In this document: piece by piece, positions 48,702 to 58,485 of the stretch
Position numbering within the stretch: the first letter of the stretch is position 1
Layout of the letters: each line of letters starts with the position of its first letter
Source: Brachionus plicatilis
Lineage: Eukaryota > Rotifera > Eurotatoria > Ploima > Brachionidae
Direction of reading: 5' to 3'
NCBI GenBank assembly: GCA_010279815.1
Contig: QEOQ01000258.1
Location: 414,587 to 478,586 of the forward strand
Length of the DNA stretch: 64,000 nucleotides
The notes under the pieces: model-generated
Database searches by the model: none
Told to the model about the DNA's origin: nothing
What the model saw: the letters and a program-made list of their open reading frames with translations, nothing else
Position numbers and translations under genes: made by a program

Positions 48702-49682
48702 TTACGAGGGCTTTGTAGATCGAGCAAATTGAGCAATAATTGGTTTGCTGTCCAAAATGTAACCCAATGTTTCGTCGACAGCTTTTTCAGCTAAATTTTC
48801 ATCAGGAAAATTTATGAAAGCTTGTCCTTTCATTCTTCCTTCCTTCATTAAGCGAATACTAAATGCATTTTTGTGCTCATCACTTGACCAGTCAATATAT
48901 CGGCCGTAGATCAGCTTCAAATCTTCTTCGGTAATTTTTTTAGATAAATTTTTTAGGTAAATTCTTGAATTTTTATTTCCTTTTTGGTAATTTTTAAAAA
49001 TTGGAAGTTGTTCCAATTCACTCAGTTTCAATCTGTTGCTTTCCAAGTCTTTATTTGTGACGCATGAACCAGATTCTTGAACATGAGGCTGAGTGAGATT
49101 CGCAGAATTTGAGCTATCCGGCATTGTTATTGCAAAATTTGAATCAGAATTGATCAAAATTTTTTTTACCTCGGATTTCATTTTATTATGGCAAACCACG
49201 TTGTTGGTTTTTTCAAAAATTTCATTTAAATTAAAATTCTCCTGTTTTTGCGGAGCCAAATTCATTGATTTTAGAATTGACTTGACTTTTATTTTTTTAA
49301 CATGCTCATTAGTTTTGTCAGGCAGCTTTCTTTTAAGGCTTATTTCGGGGTCACTTTCGATTTCACTTTCACTTGAAAACTTCTCCAAATTATCAGCCGA
49401 ATCAAATTTAATCTGGATGGCACATGGTTCACGCACATAAGGATACAAAGGACATGGTAGATTCATTTTGTTCATTAAGTGAAGTGTCTGTTCATAAAAT
49501 TTTGGATACTTGACCAAACAGCTGATTATATTTTGGCATATTATTGGATTGATTTTTGGATAATCGTAGGAAAGTTTGTGGTTTATTGGATAAGGAATTT
49601 TAAATTTAGCAGATATTCCGCAAAGACGTTCAAAAAGCTTTCTTTTGTAATCATTTGATTCTATTACAGATTGACCATCCAT
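48702..49682 (-). CDS. RNPC3: RNPC3 homolog (U11/U12 snRNP 65K protein), lacking the N-terminal RRM
   Basis: In other animals this protein bridges U11 and U12 snRNPs in the minor spliceosome: RRM1 binds the 59K protein and the C-terminal RRM binds U12 snRNA. Single open frame of 326 residues. Residues about 15-80 carry the region following RRM1, with PYPINHKLSYDYP and KFYEQTLHLMNKMNLPCP. A low-complexity linker and LPIFKNY follow, then the C-terminal RRM at about 238-326: RIYLKNLSKKITEEDL, YGRYIDWSS, and RLMKEGRMKGQAFINFPDEN with the RNP1-like KGQAFI. Human RNPC3 is about 517 residues; the missing part is RRM1. No RRM1-like frame is visible in the 1.2 kb upstream. TAG lies six bases before the ATG. 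Confidence 0.88.
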   Translation of the reverse strand: MDGQSVIESNDYKRKLFERLCGISAKFKIPYPINHKLSYDYPKINPIICQNIISCLVKYPKFYEQTLHLMNKMNLPCPLYPYVREPCAIQIKFDSADNLEKFSSESEIESDPEISLKRKLPDKTNEHVKKIKVKSILKSMNLAPQKQENFNLNEIFEKTNNVVCHNKMKSEVKKILINSDSNFAITMPDSSNSANLTQPHVQESGSCVTNKDLESNRLKLSELEQLPIFKNYQKGNKNSRIYLKNLSKKITEEDLKLIYGRYIDWSSDEHKNAFSIRLMKEGRMKGQAFINFPDENLAEKAVDETLGYILDSKPIIAQFARSTKPS

Positions 49683-50879
49683 TTTGTTCTAGTCGATTTT
49701 TTTATTTAAATCTTCTGGAAATAAATTGCCATAATTTTGATTAAATATAATTAAATATAATATTAAATATATATTACTACTGCGCATTATTTGCTTAACA
49801 AATTCTTTTAATTAAAAAAATACACTTTTTTCTAAAAAAATTATTTCTACTCTTTTCATCTTTTTTACCTATTATAAAATAAAACTTGAAATAATTAACT
49901 TAGGAAAATTCGATTAATTTATTAAAAAAAAGAAACTTGATGTAAGCAAAGCAACCTTTGTTTTTAAAGAAATTTTATTTTAGGTATAAATTTTTTTTAA
50001 AAAATAATTAATTCATGTGATTAGAAGAAGAAGTTTTTTATTTTTAGCATTTTGGTTTAATTTTTAATATTTATTGTTGGACCATTTGGAATTAATAGCT
50101 GAAAATTTAAATAGAATACCCCAATTTTTCATTATTTTCTCCGAAATATTAAATAATTATCCACAGTTGTAAAGATTATAAACAAAGTAAATTAACACTA
50201 TCTAATTGAAGTCCTCTTTTTAAATTAATTTACACTTGTCATAAAGAAATGATACTTTTTATTAAAAAATAAATACCAATTTAATGCATGGTACTGCATT
50301 TTTTATCTTCTTTAGAATTGTTGTCGATGAAAAAAGAATATTTCTTTTTAAATTATTTTTTTTTAATTTAAAGGAACTTTTGCTAAGTTAAAATAATAAA
50401 TTTAGAGAAAATCTAATACCGTAAACTCGTGACCATTAGTCTTGGAACAATGTCAAAATTTGGGTTTATTCCATACAGAACTAATACCATCGAAACCATG
50501 TTATAAAATTTTTTTATTTTTTTTAGAATAAACCTTGACGTCTGACTTTAAACTAAGAGTAAGCGCAAAACTTTGATTTTATTCTTTGAATAATTTCGAA
50601 TTTATTTTGCCATAAACTTAAAAAATTGTCAATTTAGAATTAAGATAGATTTTAGAATTAAGATTTAAATAAATTGATGCTATGTATCGAAGAAAAAGTC
50701 CCAATTTTTACTAAATCTTTAAACATTTTCTTAACTGAGATCTCTTGAAAAAATGAGAATTTTTTAAATTAAAAACAAAAAAAATATTCGAAGAAATATT
50801 TATTACTAAAATAAATTATTCACTAATAGTTAAAATTTAAAAAATTTTCTTTTGGTCAAAAATCCAAACCAAAACTAGT
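49683..50879. other. Intergenic, nothing recognised
   Basis: AT-rich spacer between RNPC3 and the pyrophosphatase gene. I searched it for an exon encoding the missing RNPC3 RRM1 and saw none. Confidence 0.5.
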
Positions 50880-51788
50880 CTAGTTATATTTGCTTCTGTC
50901 GATGTAGCTGACTGCATCAATGGCAACTTGGTCGATTTGAGCCGCCTGTGGATTGAAATTCTCACTTGCTTGATTGATGACATTGCTTGCTTCTTCTGCT
51001 GTCAGGCGATTCGATGGGCTATAGTCAAGGCTTGTATTCTCCAGCGATAGTCCTTCTTTTTTTTCCGGACTTTTATCGTATCCCCCTTGAACCAGATTCA
51101 ACCAAAGTTTATAGTCGTGATTAATCTGATTTATGGCAAACTCTCTATTGAAGAACTTGCCATTTTCAGCAAAACTATTTGCCGGTTTACCAGTTGGTAT
51201 CTTGTAAATCTTGAACCAATCTCTAGTTGAATCTAACAGACCAGGACAATGAGTTTCGACATCAGTGATGTCATTCAATTTAGCAGCTAATGGATCATTG
51301 ATATCAACACAAATTATTTTCCAGTCCGCTTCTCCTTCGTCAATTAAACCAAGAGCGCCCAGCACTTTAATCTGAACTACTGAGCCACGCTGGTGAACTT
51401 TTGATCCAATCTCGCAGACATCCAGCGGATCATTATCTCCATTGCATCCAGTTGTTTCATCTTTTACATTTGGATCTTCCCATGTTTGTGGCAGGGCACC
51501 ATAATTCCAGATGTATCCATGGTGCGGAAAACAGTTGTTTACAAAGCGGAGCTTGTTTTTTTTGACATCTTGGGTTATTGGGTTAAGTTTCTCTTTTTTG
51601 CTGATCTCCATTTTGGCATTTGACCAGCGTGGTATTTCAATGACGGCATTATAAACTTGGTTTTCTTTGTTGGCAAACAATGGAATGTCGTGAAAAGGCG
51701 AAACTAGTTTGTTGGTTTCAGAATTTTTTATGTAGCATCTGTAGCTGGTGGTATTCAATTGACCACGTTCGTAGCGTTCATAAGTCAT
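50880..51788 (-). CDS. Inorganic pyrophosphatase, family I (soluble)
   Basis: Hydrolyses pyrophosphate to phosphate, pulling biosynthetic reactions forward. Single open frame of 302 residues, close to animal PPA1 (289) and PPA2. The family signature GDNDPLDVCEIG is present with D118, D120 and D123 as metal ligands. Other conserved parts are VIEIPRWSNAKMEI, FPHHGYIWNYGALPQTWEDP, and ADWKIICVDINDPLA with the final metal-binding Asp. I see no targeting peptide, so it is probably the cytosolic enzyme; the C-terminal 30 residues go beyond the catalytic core. A TAG lies eleven bases upstream of the ATG, which fits a 5'UTR intron or spliced-leader site. Confidence 0.93.
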   Translation of the reverse strand: MTYERYERGQLNTTSYRCYIKNSETNKLVSPFHDIPLFANKENQVYNAVIEIPRWSNAKMEISKKEKLNPITQDVKKNKLRFVNNCFPHHGYIWNYGALPQTWEDPNVKDETTGCNGDNDPLDVCEIGSKVHQRGSVVQIKVLGALGLIDEGEADWKIICVDINDPLAAKLNDITDVETHCPGLLDSTRDWFKIYKIPTGKPANSFAENGKFFNREFAINQINHDYKLWLNLVQGGYDKSPEKKEGLSLENTSLDYSPSNRLTAEEASNVINQASENFNPQAAQIDQVAIDAVSYIDRSKYN

Positions 51789-52138
51789 TTTGGAAAATTC
51801 TAGAATATTAGAATAAGCAACACGTTAAATATGTTAAATTTTTATTTTTACTAAAATGTGATTGAATTTTTGCTTTTAAAATATGTATGAACAAAAAAAG
51901 CTTATTTTAGAAATGTGTTTTCAATTTGAGAAAATAAAATTGTTTTTTTAATTTTTTCAAATGAATTTTATATAGAAAAATTGTGCCTTGAAAGAATTAG
52001 TGAAAAGAAACAATTTTGTCAATAATCGCCCTCTAAGTAAATTTGTCGAAATTTGTCGAATTTTGTCGAAATTATTAAGTATCCTTGTTAATTAAGAAAT
52101 GATTAGTAAAATAAATAAAATAACAATTTTTTAAATAT

Positions 52139-52220
52139 TGTCTTTAACTGATCAAATTTTGACTTTTAAGTTGAGACTTAATTTGAGAATTCATAGAAAA
52201 TTTTGATCTGATAAGACCTT
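52139..52220. repeat. 80-bp direct repeat, copy 1
   Basis: TTAACTGATCAAATTTTGAC and GAGAATTCATAGAAAATTTT with GATCTGATAA recur at 53185-53265 with four or five differences. The pair flanks the foldback element at 52501-52866. Confidence 0.8.
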
Positions 52221-52500
52221 GTTTGTTAATTCATTTGAAAAAATCAAAAAAATTCGCCTTTAGTTCATAATGATGGATTAAAATCAAAATAAGGTGTTAA
52301 TAAAATATTGAACTTAATTTTTTTTACATTTTTTTGTTAGTTTCAAGGTTAATCAACAGGCTATTATCCTTATCTATTGAATAGACTGATTAGCTCTTCA
52401 TTTATTTCAATTAAAATAAATAATTCATTAAAATACAATAAATCAAAATGTTTTATAAAAAAATATTAAAAAAAAAAAGAAAAATTTAATTAATTTAATT

Positions 52501-52866
52501 GTCAATTAGAAGTTTATGACCAATTTTTGATGCTCAAATCAAACTTAAACTATTAAATAAATTGTTATTTCTTAATAGAAATAATGCAGAGATACATTAT
52601 TGGATTTAGCATACTATGTTAAATAAAAAAATTAACTCTGCAATATCAAAATGGACAATGCAGAGTACACACCATCGAAATGATGCTATTTTGAGTGGAA
52701 AATTTTTTCAGAAATTTGCAGATTGTGCATTTAGATATAACAAAGTATGTTAAAACCGAAAATTACCTCTGCGCTAATTCTATTAAAAGATTAAAATTTA
52801 TTTTAAAGTTTTAGTTTGATTTGTTAATTTTGAGCATCAAAAATTGATCATTAACTTCAACTTGCC
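52501..52866. mobile_element. Foldback element, GGCAAATTGAAG family, copy C
   Basis: Left GTCAATTAGAAGTTTATGAC, then CAATTTTTGATGCTCAAA; right end reverse complement GGCAAGTTGAAGTTAATGAT, then CAATTTTTGATGCTCAAA. Arms exceed 100 bp. Exact 8-bp target duplication ATTTAATT at 52493-52500 and 52867-52874. Confidence 0.8.
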
Positions 52867-53184
52867 ATTTAATTTATTTATTTATAAAAATTTTTGTAAA
52901 CCAATTTAAATTTATCAAAAATTTTAACTGATTTAAAAAAAAAAATGATATTTATATTATTAAAAATAGATGTTTTGAAATAATTAAAGGATAAACAATC
53001 AATAACAAAATTATTAATTAATTTTGGAAAAAATCATAAAAAGTTAGCTCTCCAAACATTGTCTTTGTTTTTCGTACAATTAAATTATTTTTGTTTCTCA
53101 AATTGTATTTAAGGTTTCTTATTTTCTTTTCTTTTAAACTTTCTTTTAATAAAATAGAAATTTTATACAATTTTTTAAATCTTG

Positions 53185-53265
53185 TCCTTAACTGATCAAA
53201 TTTTGACTTTTAATTTGAGATTTAAATTGAGAATTCATAGAAAATTTTGATCTGATAAAATCTAA
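53185..53265. repeat. 80-bp direct repeat, copy 2
   Basis: Second copy of 52139-52220, 1046 bp downstream in the same orientation. Confidence 0.8.
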
Positions 53266-54105
53266 TTTTACAAAAATTCAAGTAAAATTACTTTAGAAAG
53301 TTTGGTGATTTTACAAAAATTAACTTTAGATGTCATAAAGTTACTTTAATTTGCCAAAATTTCCGTAAATTTTTAAAAGACCAAAAAAAGTGATTTTTTA
53401 GTCAATTTTTTAAAATAACAATCATAATGAAAAAATTAAATAATTTTTTGTAAAATTAATAAAAACAGGTAAAAATTTAAAGTTTTATTTAAATCTATTT
53501 CTTAAACAAATAAAGGTAAAACCATATTAATTTTTCTCTTTTGATCTGCAATTTTTTAACTGTTCAAATGAGCTTTAAAACTACAATTAGATAATTCGAT
53601 CTAATAATCAATCTAATATAATTTCTTGTTTCTAAGTTTTAATTTTTACCCCTCGTCTTGATAAAATTAATTGACAAGTTCAGATCATCAGAACATCATA
53701 TAAATTTGCTCAGAATTGACAAAAAATCCTTTTTATTAAGTCTTTGAAAATTTATGGAATTTTTGGCAAATTAATGTAATTTTTACAATGTACTTAAGCA
53801 ACAATTTAATTATTGTAATCACTAAATTTGATACTATTACAGAAATTAATTCTAATTGTTGCTATGGTACCTTTTAGTATTAAAATATTTTGAGATATAT
53901 TTTTCTTTTTTTTTAATTTTTAAATAAGAAAATGGTATTATTTTTTTAGTTTTTTCTTTCTTCATTTTTGCTAATATCCCTTTAAATCGTGCTGGAAAAT
54001 TCATAATAAAGAGAATTAAAATATTTCCTTTTTTGATATATTAAAACTAAAGATAAAAAACGCAACATAGCGTAACATGCTATAATTTTTTCCTCAAATT
54101 AAACA

Positions 54106-54411
54106 GGAAATTGAAGTTTTAGGTCAAAATTTTATGATCAAAACGATCGTTTAAAATTTTAAAAGTTAATTAACCTAATGATTTTGATAAATTTTAAGAA
54201 AAAAATACTAAACATTACTAGACATGTAATGTCTAATAATGATTCATTATCAAATAAACATCAAAATGATTGATATCTAATTTATTTAGCAATAATAATC
54301 AATAATATGAAGTAATTGCTTTGGAAAAAATTATTTTTCAAAAAATTCTCTACTATTAAAAGAAAATATTAAATTTTATCTTTAGATCTCGATCTCAAAC
54401 TTGAATTTGCC
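54106..54411. mobile_element. Foldback element, GGCAAATTGAAG family, copy B
   Basis: Left AGGAAATTGAAGTTTTAGGT, right ...CAAACTTGAATTTGCC. Flanking 8-mers AATTAAAC and AATTAAAT (7/8). Much of it is the reverse complement of the right half of 44903-45423. Confidence 0.75.
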
Positions 54412-55059
54412 AATTAAATCTATAATTTGTTATTTAAAACACTTAAATCATTAATCAAATTCAATCTTATCAATGTTTTATTTTTATTTTCGATCAACAA
54501 AAATCTTTATTAAATTTAATTTATATATAAAATCGACTATATTCGATAAATTTAAATAAAATCAATTATTTCCGAACAAAATTAAAATTTGATCCTTAAA
54601 ATTAAATGACTAAAGTTTTTTTAAGCTGATATATAATAGAAAAAAGTTTTTTTCTTTTTTTTGTTTCATCACAGATTTTAAAATTACAAAAGGTAGAAAA
54701 AATAGAATAAATTTTTTAAAGTTTATTTTTACTCTGAAAATTAAACCAAAAAGAAAATGCGAATAATCATTTTATTATTATTATTATTTAGGTCGCAAAA
54801 GTAAAAAAAAAGTACTATTCTTATTATGTTAAATTTAAATCCATATTTTTCTAAACGAAATGGAATTAAATATTCAGATATTATTTCTTTTAATAGATTT
54901 AAATCTAAAAAACACTAAAAAAGTTTAAATATTATTAAAAATTTTCAGGTCTATTCGAATCTGTTTTCAAATTTTCTTTAGAGGCCCAACCATTTTTGAA
55001 GTAATTTAATTCATTGTTTAATTGATAATTCCAAAAATGTATAATTATTATATTATGAT

Positions 55060-55130
55060 TATTGGCTTAAAGGAAGGACTAAGCTTCCATTCCAACCGGC
55101 CAAGGCTTTGCCGAACTATATTTTAAATAA
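55060..55130. repeat. GC-richer retroelement-like 3' end
   Basis: GGCTTAAAGGAAGGACTAAG, CTTCCATTCCAACCGGCC and AAGGCTTTGCC are followed by AAATAAATAAG. The islet stands out from the AT-rich surroundings and ends in an AAAT tail. Confidence 0.45.
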
Positions 55131-56428
55131 ATAAGTAAAATATTATGATTATCTTTTTAGGTGTTATTTAAATTTTAACCTTTTTTAAAAAATTTTTAAA
55201 TAATAACGAAGAAATAACTTGTTTTTTTCATTTTAATTTATTAAGTTGATCCAAAAAATTTATTAGTGTAATATAAATATCCATGTTCAAAGTATTTGGA
55301 TTTTTTTTCCTAATAGGAAAAATATCATTTTATAAAAGGGTTAAAAATTTTAGCAACAATAAAAACCAATCAAACAGGTCTTAGTATGTTTTTTTGAACT
55401 CATTTATCAAAAAATATTTATAATTTTTTTAGACAACAATTAGCGACATTTAAAAAAATTAAAAAAATTAAATAAATTAAATAAATAATTTCAATTAAAA
55501 TCCTAAATAGACCAAAAAATATTATTTATTTAATCAAAAAATTCATAATTATTAAACTATTCATTTTCGAATAAAAATTTGATTTAAAACCGAATTTATA
55601 ATGCTGTACCAAATCAACTTACTCATTTCAATTTTTTAAAATTTTGATAAGTAAAAAATATGTTCCTTTTAACCGAATTTTATTAAATTTTGTGCAAATT
55701 TTTATGAACCTATTATCATTTTTTTATGTGCTAATAAAACATTATGGTCTTACTTGTTTACATTTTCCACTTTTGTTACTCTAGAGCAAAAGCGTTTCAC
55801 AGCTTCTTATATCTTATTTTTTGGACTTTACTTAACGGGAAATATAAATATATATAAAGATTAAATTACATACGATTCAGAAAACATTTTGAATTTATTC
55901 TTTATCACAATAGCATTCTTTTGGCAAAAATTGCGGGTATCTAGATCTGGTGAATTTTCAGGTAATTTTTATGAAAAAAAGTAAAATTGGACAAAATCTA
56001 TTACAAAATTTGGCTAATAAGAAAATATTTTTTTACTTGTCAAAATTTTGAACATTCTTTTTGTTAGATTATCTATTCTCTCTTTTTTTAATTTTATTAA
56101 TATCTAATGATCACCATACAATTCAGGTGACAAAAAAATTTGGCTTTTTTTCAATAAAAAACTTATGTGATCTAATGATCATCATTTTTTTGTTGAGCCT
56201 TCCAAAAAAATTAAATTTAGGGTTACGAATTTCAAGTCAAAAATTAAAAATTCACTCTAAATAAAAAAAAAAATTTTTCCAAAGTCAATTAAAAGAAAAA
56301 AAAATCATTTTTTTTACCAAGTAAATACTTTATTAATAAAATCAAATAAGTCTGCTTTAATTTTCTCTTTAATCAAAAATAAATTATTTAAAAATTTAAG
56401 TTTTTTTTGTTTGTCTATTTTTTTTTAT

Positions 56429-56800
56429 TTATCTTTTAAATTGTTTCACAGCTGGATCTGGTGGTTCTGGCACATCAAAATCATCCAAAAATTTCTCTTG
56501 ACTAATCGCGTACATTGTGTAGCCATAAACGCTAAGAACAAATCCAAACAAAATAACTCCTGTTACTCTATAGTGCTTCCTGAGCGTTTGCTCTTTCTTG
56601 AAGCGCTCAAAATTTCGCTCACTAATTTTGCGGATGTAATTTTGTTCGGCAATGCCAAAAGCTTTGTTATCTACACTCAATTTGCTTAGGATGTCGCTTT
56701 TGTTCGTGGACAATTGAGATACACCAGACTGATTCAGCGTGCCATTTTCACTTAATCTAAGAGCATTGAAAAAAAAACGATTGTATCTAGTGACTTTCAT
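56429..56800 (-). CDS. COA3: COA3 homolog (cytochrome c oxidase assembly factor 3), downstream cistron
   Basis: COA3 (CCDC56) is a mitochondrial inner-membrane protein that stabilises COX1 during complex IV assembly. Single frame of 123 residues. Recognised from memory by the single transmembrane segment at about residues 79-98 ending in VYGYTMYAISQEKFLDDFD (human YGYTFYSISQERFLDELE). The N-terminal half is basic with a coiled region EQNYIRKISERNFERFKKEQ. The start ATG at 56800 lies 2 nt after the TAG stop of DNLZ on the same strand, so the two probably share a primary transcript. Confidence 0.82.
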   Translation of the reverse strand: MKVTRYNRFFFNALRLSENGTLNQSGVSQLSTNKSDILSKLSVDNKAFGIAEQNYIRKISERNFERFKKEQTLRKHYRVTGVILFGFVLSVYGYTMYAISQEKFLDDFDVPEPPDPAVKQFKR

Positions 56801-56806
56801 TCCTAT
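56798..56806 (-). promoter_or_regulatory. DNLZ/COA3 intercistronic junction with stop codon doubling as a possible 3' splice site
   Basis: Minus strand reads CCATAGGAATG: TAG ends DNLZ, two bases follow, then ATG starts COA3. The TAG is preceded by only a modest pyrimidine content, so acceptor use is a hypothesis. Alternatives are termination-reinitiation on one mRNA, or a separate COA3 transcript starting inside DNLZ. Confidence 0.5.
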
Positions 56807-57437
56807 GGTTTGGTCAAATGGTCCTGCTCGCCTATTATTTCGATATTAGGGTCCGAATTTGATTCACACTTGGCAGTTGGGTCCAAATTGAAACGCTTTA
56901 CTGTTTCGCCTTTTTCCAAAAGAATTTCTTCTATATTTCTAAACAAAAATGAACATTAGTTGACAATTTTGTGTTAAACAAAAGATACACAAGTCCCACC
57001 CAGAAAGGCCTTAGTTTAATTTTAATGATAAATGCTTAAAATTTTGAAAAAGAAAAAAAATTAACCCCAAGGTCCTTTCTTGGATCTTGCGCCTTTTTAA
57101 GCATCTATCACGCATACTTTTTGCCTCTAAGGTCTGAGAACCATCCTAAATTATCAGCTATTATGTGATGATTCAAGCACTTGGGACACTTGATCAGTAC
57201 TACACCTTTTTCGTATGATTGCTTGTGAAATGTCCGTGATATTCGCTCATCACATACTTTACATGTAAATGAAATGGCTAGGCGAGGTTTAATTGATTCA
57301 TTTAGAGGCTGCTTTGTTGAATAGTGCTTTAGTGAAGTCGGGCTCAATTTAGGAACAGGTAGAAAATTTTGGCTTTTATTTGCAATTTTTTGGTACCTAA
57401 GTTGGCCCAACGCAACTCTAGACAGCAGTCGAAACAT
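56803..57437 (-). CDS. DNLZ: DNLZ homolog (DNL-type zinc finger, HEP1/Zim17), two exons, upstream cistron
   Basis: Hep1/Zim17 proteins keep mitochondrial Hsp70 (HSPA9) soluble. Exons on the minus strand: 57437-57118 and 56938-56803; the GTATGC donor and TTGTTTAG acceptor restore [14 protein letters not shown], which matches the family text GKRNIEEILAxRGE, giving 151 residues. The DNL zinc finger is complete: C59-x2-C62 and C84-x2-C87, with [20 protein letters not shown]. The first 50 residues are basic and poor in acids, fitting a mitochondrial presequence. Reading past the donor would stop after YA, so exon 2 is needed. The stop is 2 nt before the COA3 start. A TAG sits 2 nt before its own ATG. 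Confidence 0.9.
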
Positions 57438-57630
57438 TTCTAATTTTTTAAATTTGAATTCGCTTTCTTTTATAAATACTTATGTTAGTGGGAAATATTG
57501 CATGATTTGGTATAAAAATATTTTTTTTTAATATTTCAAATGATTAGCATAATTGTAAATAATAATATTTTTAAATTTTTAAAAAATAATAGATGACTAA
57601 AAATTTCTGTCTGATGTTTTGCAAGAATTT

Positions 57631-57690
57631 CAGTCAAACCTTAATATAAGAAACCTTGTTCGCGCGGTATAACGAAACGGGCGGTATTTA
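57631..57690 (+). repeat. Pogo/Tigger-type terminal sequence, left
   Basis: CAGTCAAACCTTAATATAAG followed by GGTATAACGAAACGGGCGG. Ends of this type (CAGTxAAACCTCGxTATAACGAA) belong to pogo-like mariner relatives. A matching inverted end lies at 59390-59454. Confidence 0.5.
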
Positions 57691-57714
57691 AACTATCACT
57701 ATTTTTAATAGAAA

Positions 57715-57905
57715 TTTATATAGGTTTCCTAGTGTGTGATAATTAAGACCACATTTTTTGTTTGACAATATTTTTATTAAATTCAACCGTGAACTACAAC
57801 GCTGTTTTATTTCATCAACTATTGGGGTACAGGTTAATTTTGAATCAAATTTTATACCTAAGAACTTGATTTCCTTTGGACTCTCAATTTTATTTTCATT
57901 AATTT
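57715..57905 (-). pseudogene. LINE reverse-transcriptase fragment
   Basis: Minus strand reads NENKIESPKEIKFLGIKFDS, KLTCTPIVDEIKQRC, SSRLNLIKILSNKKC and TLGNLYK before drifting to a stop. KFLGIxFDxxL followed by a conserved I-xxI-xxRCxxRL is typical of LINE RT after the catalytic motif. No catalytic core, so a fragment. Same family as 37030-37200. Confidence 0.8.
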
Positions 57906-58219
57906 TTAATTTTTATTTATTTATTTATTTCAAAAATTACGCCAGATTTGGTGATGATAAAAAATATTAAATATAAAAGAAAAATATTAAAAAAGAAAAA
58001 TTTTATGAAAATAAAGACTTTTTTTTTTGTCTCTTTTTAGAATTCAATATTACATGCTTAAAAAAAAAAATTTACATAATTTCTATTTTTACAATTAAAA
58101 AGAATAAATAAATAAATAAATTTTTAATTTTAAGTCAATATTTTCCTTATTATATTTAGTGAAAACAATAAAGCAAGACTTTTCAACGGCACTATATTAA
58201 AAAATAGAAAAAAAAATCA

Positions 58220-58403
58220 TACAGTACTGATTTATTCCAGTGGTTTTACCAAAATTTACGCGAATTTACCAAAATATTAGTAAATTTACGGGAATTCCAG
58301 TAAATTTACTGTTTTTCACTTTTGCGATTTTATGTGAGATTACCGGAATTCCTGTAAATTTACTAAAATTTTGGTAAAACCACTGGAACAAATCAGTACT
58401 GTA
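58220..58403. mobile_element. Tc1/mariner-like MITE with CAGTACTGATTT ends
   Basis: TA at 58220-58221, then CAGTACTGATTTATTCCAGT and GGTTTTACCAAAATTT. The right end is the inverted copy with one mismatch (AAATCAGTACTG) followed by TA. Interior arms also pair (AGTAAATTTAC words). 180 bp, no coding frame. Confidence 0.7.
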
Positions 58404-58485
58404 TTGAAATTATTAGATACATATATTTTAGTGATTTGACCAGTCGCCATTTTTCTCAATTTCAATTTCAATTACCTAATTTATC

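Larger units (their letters stand above)
51789..56428. other. 4.6-kb gene-free region with foldback elements
   Basis: No supported gene. It holds two GGCAAATTGAAG-family elements (52501-52866 and 54106-54411), an 80-bp direct repeat pair (52139 and 53185), a triple AATTTGTCG run at 52040-52070 and a retroelement-like tail at 55060. Confidence 0.6.

Noticed and set aside
50880..51788. Idea that the pyrophosphatase is of bacterial origin because it has no introns
   Set aside because: Its sequence is of the long animal/fungal family I type, and other genes in the window are also single-exon.
56061..56264. 67-codon plus frame near COA3
   Set aside because: No domain, and composition matches translated AT-rich DNA.
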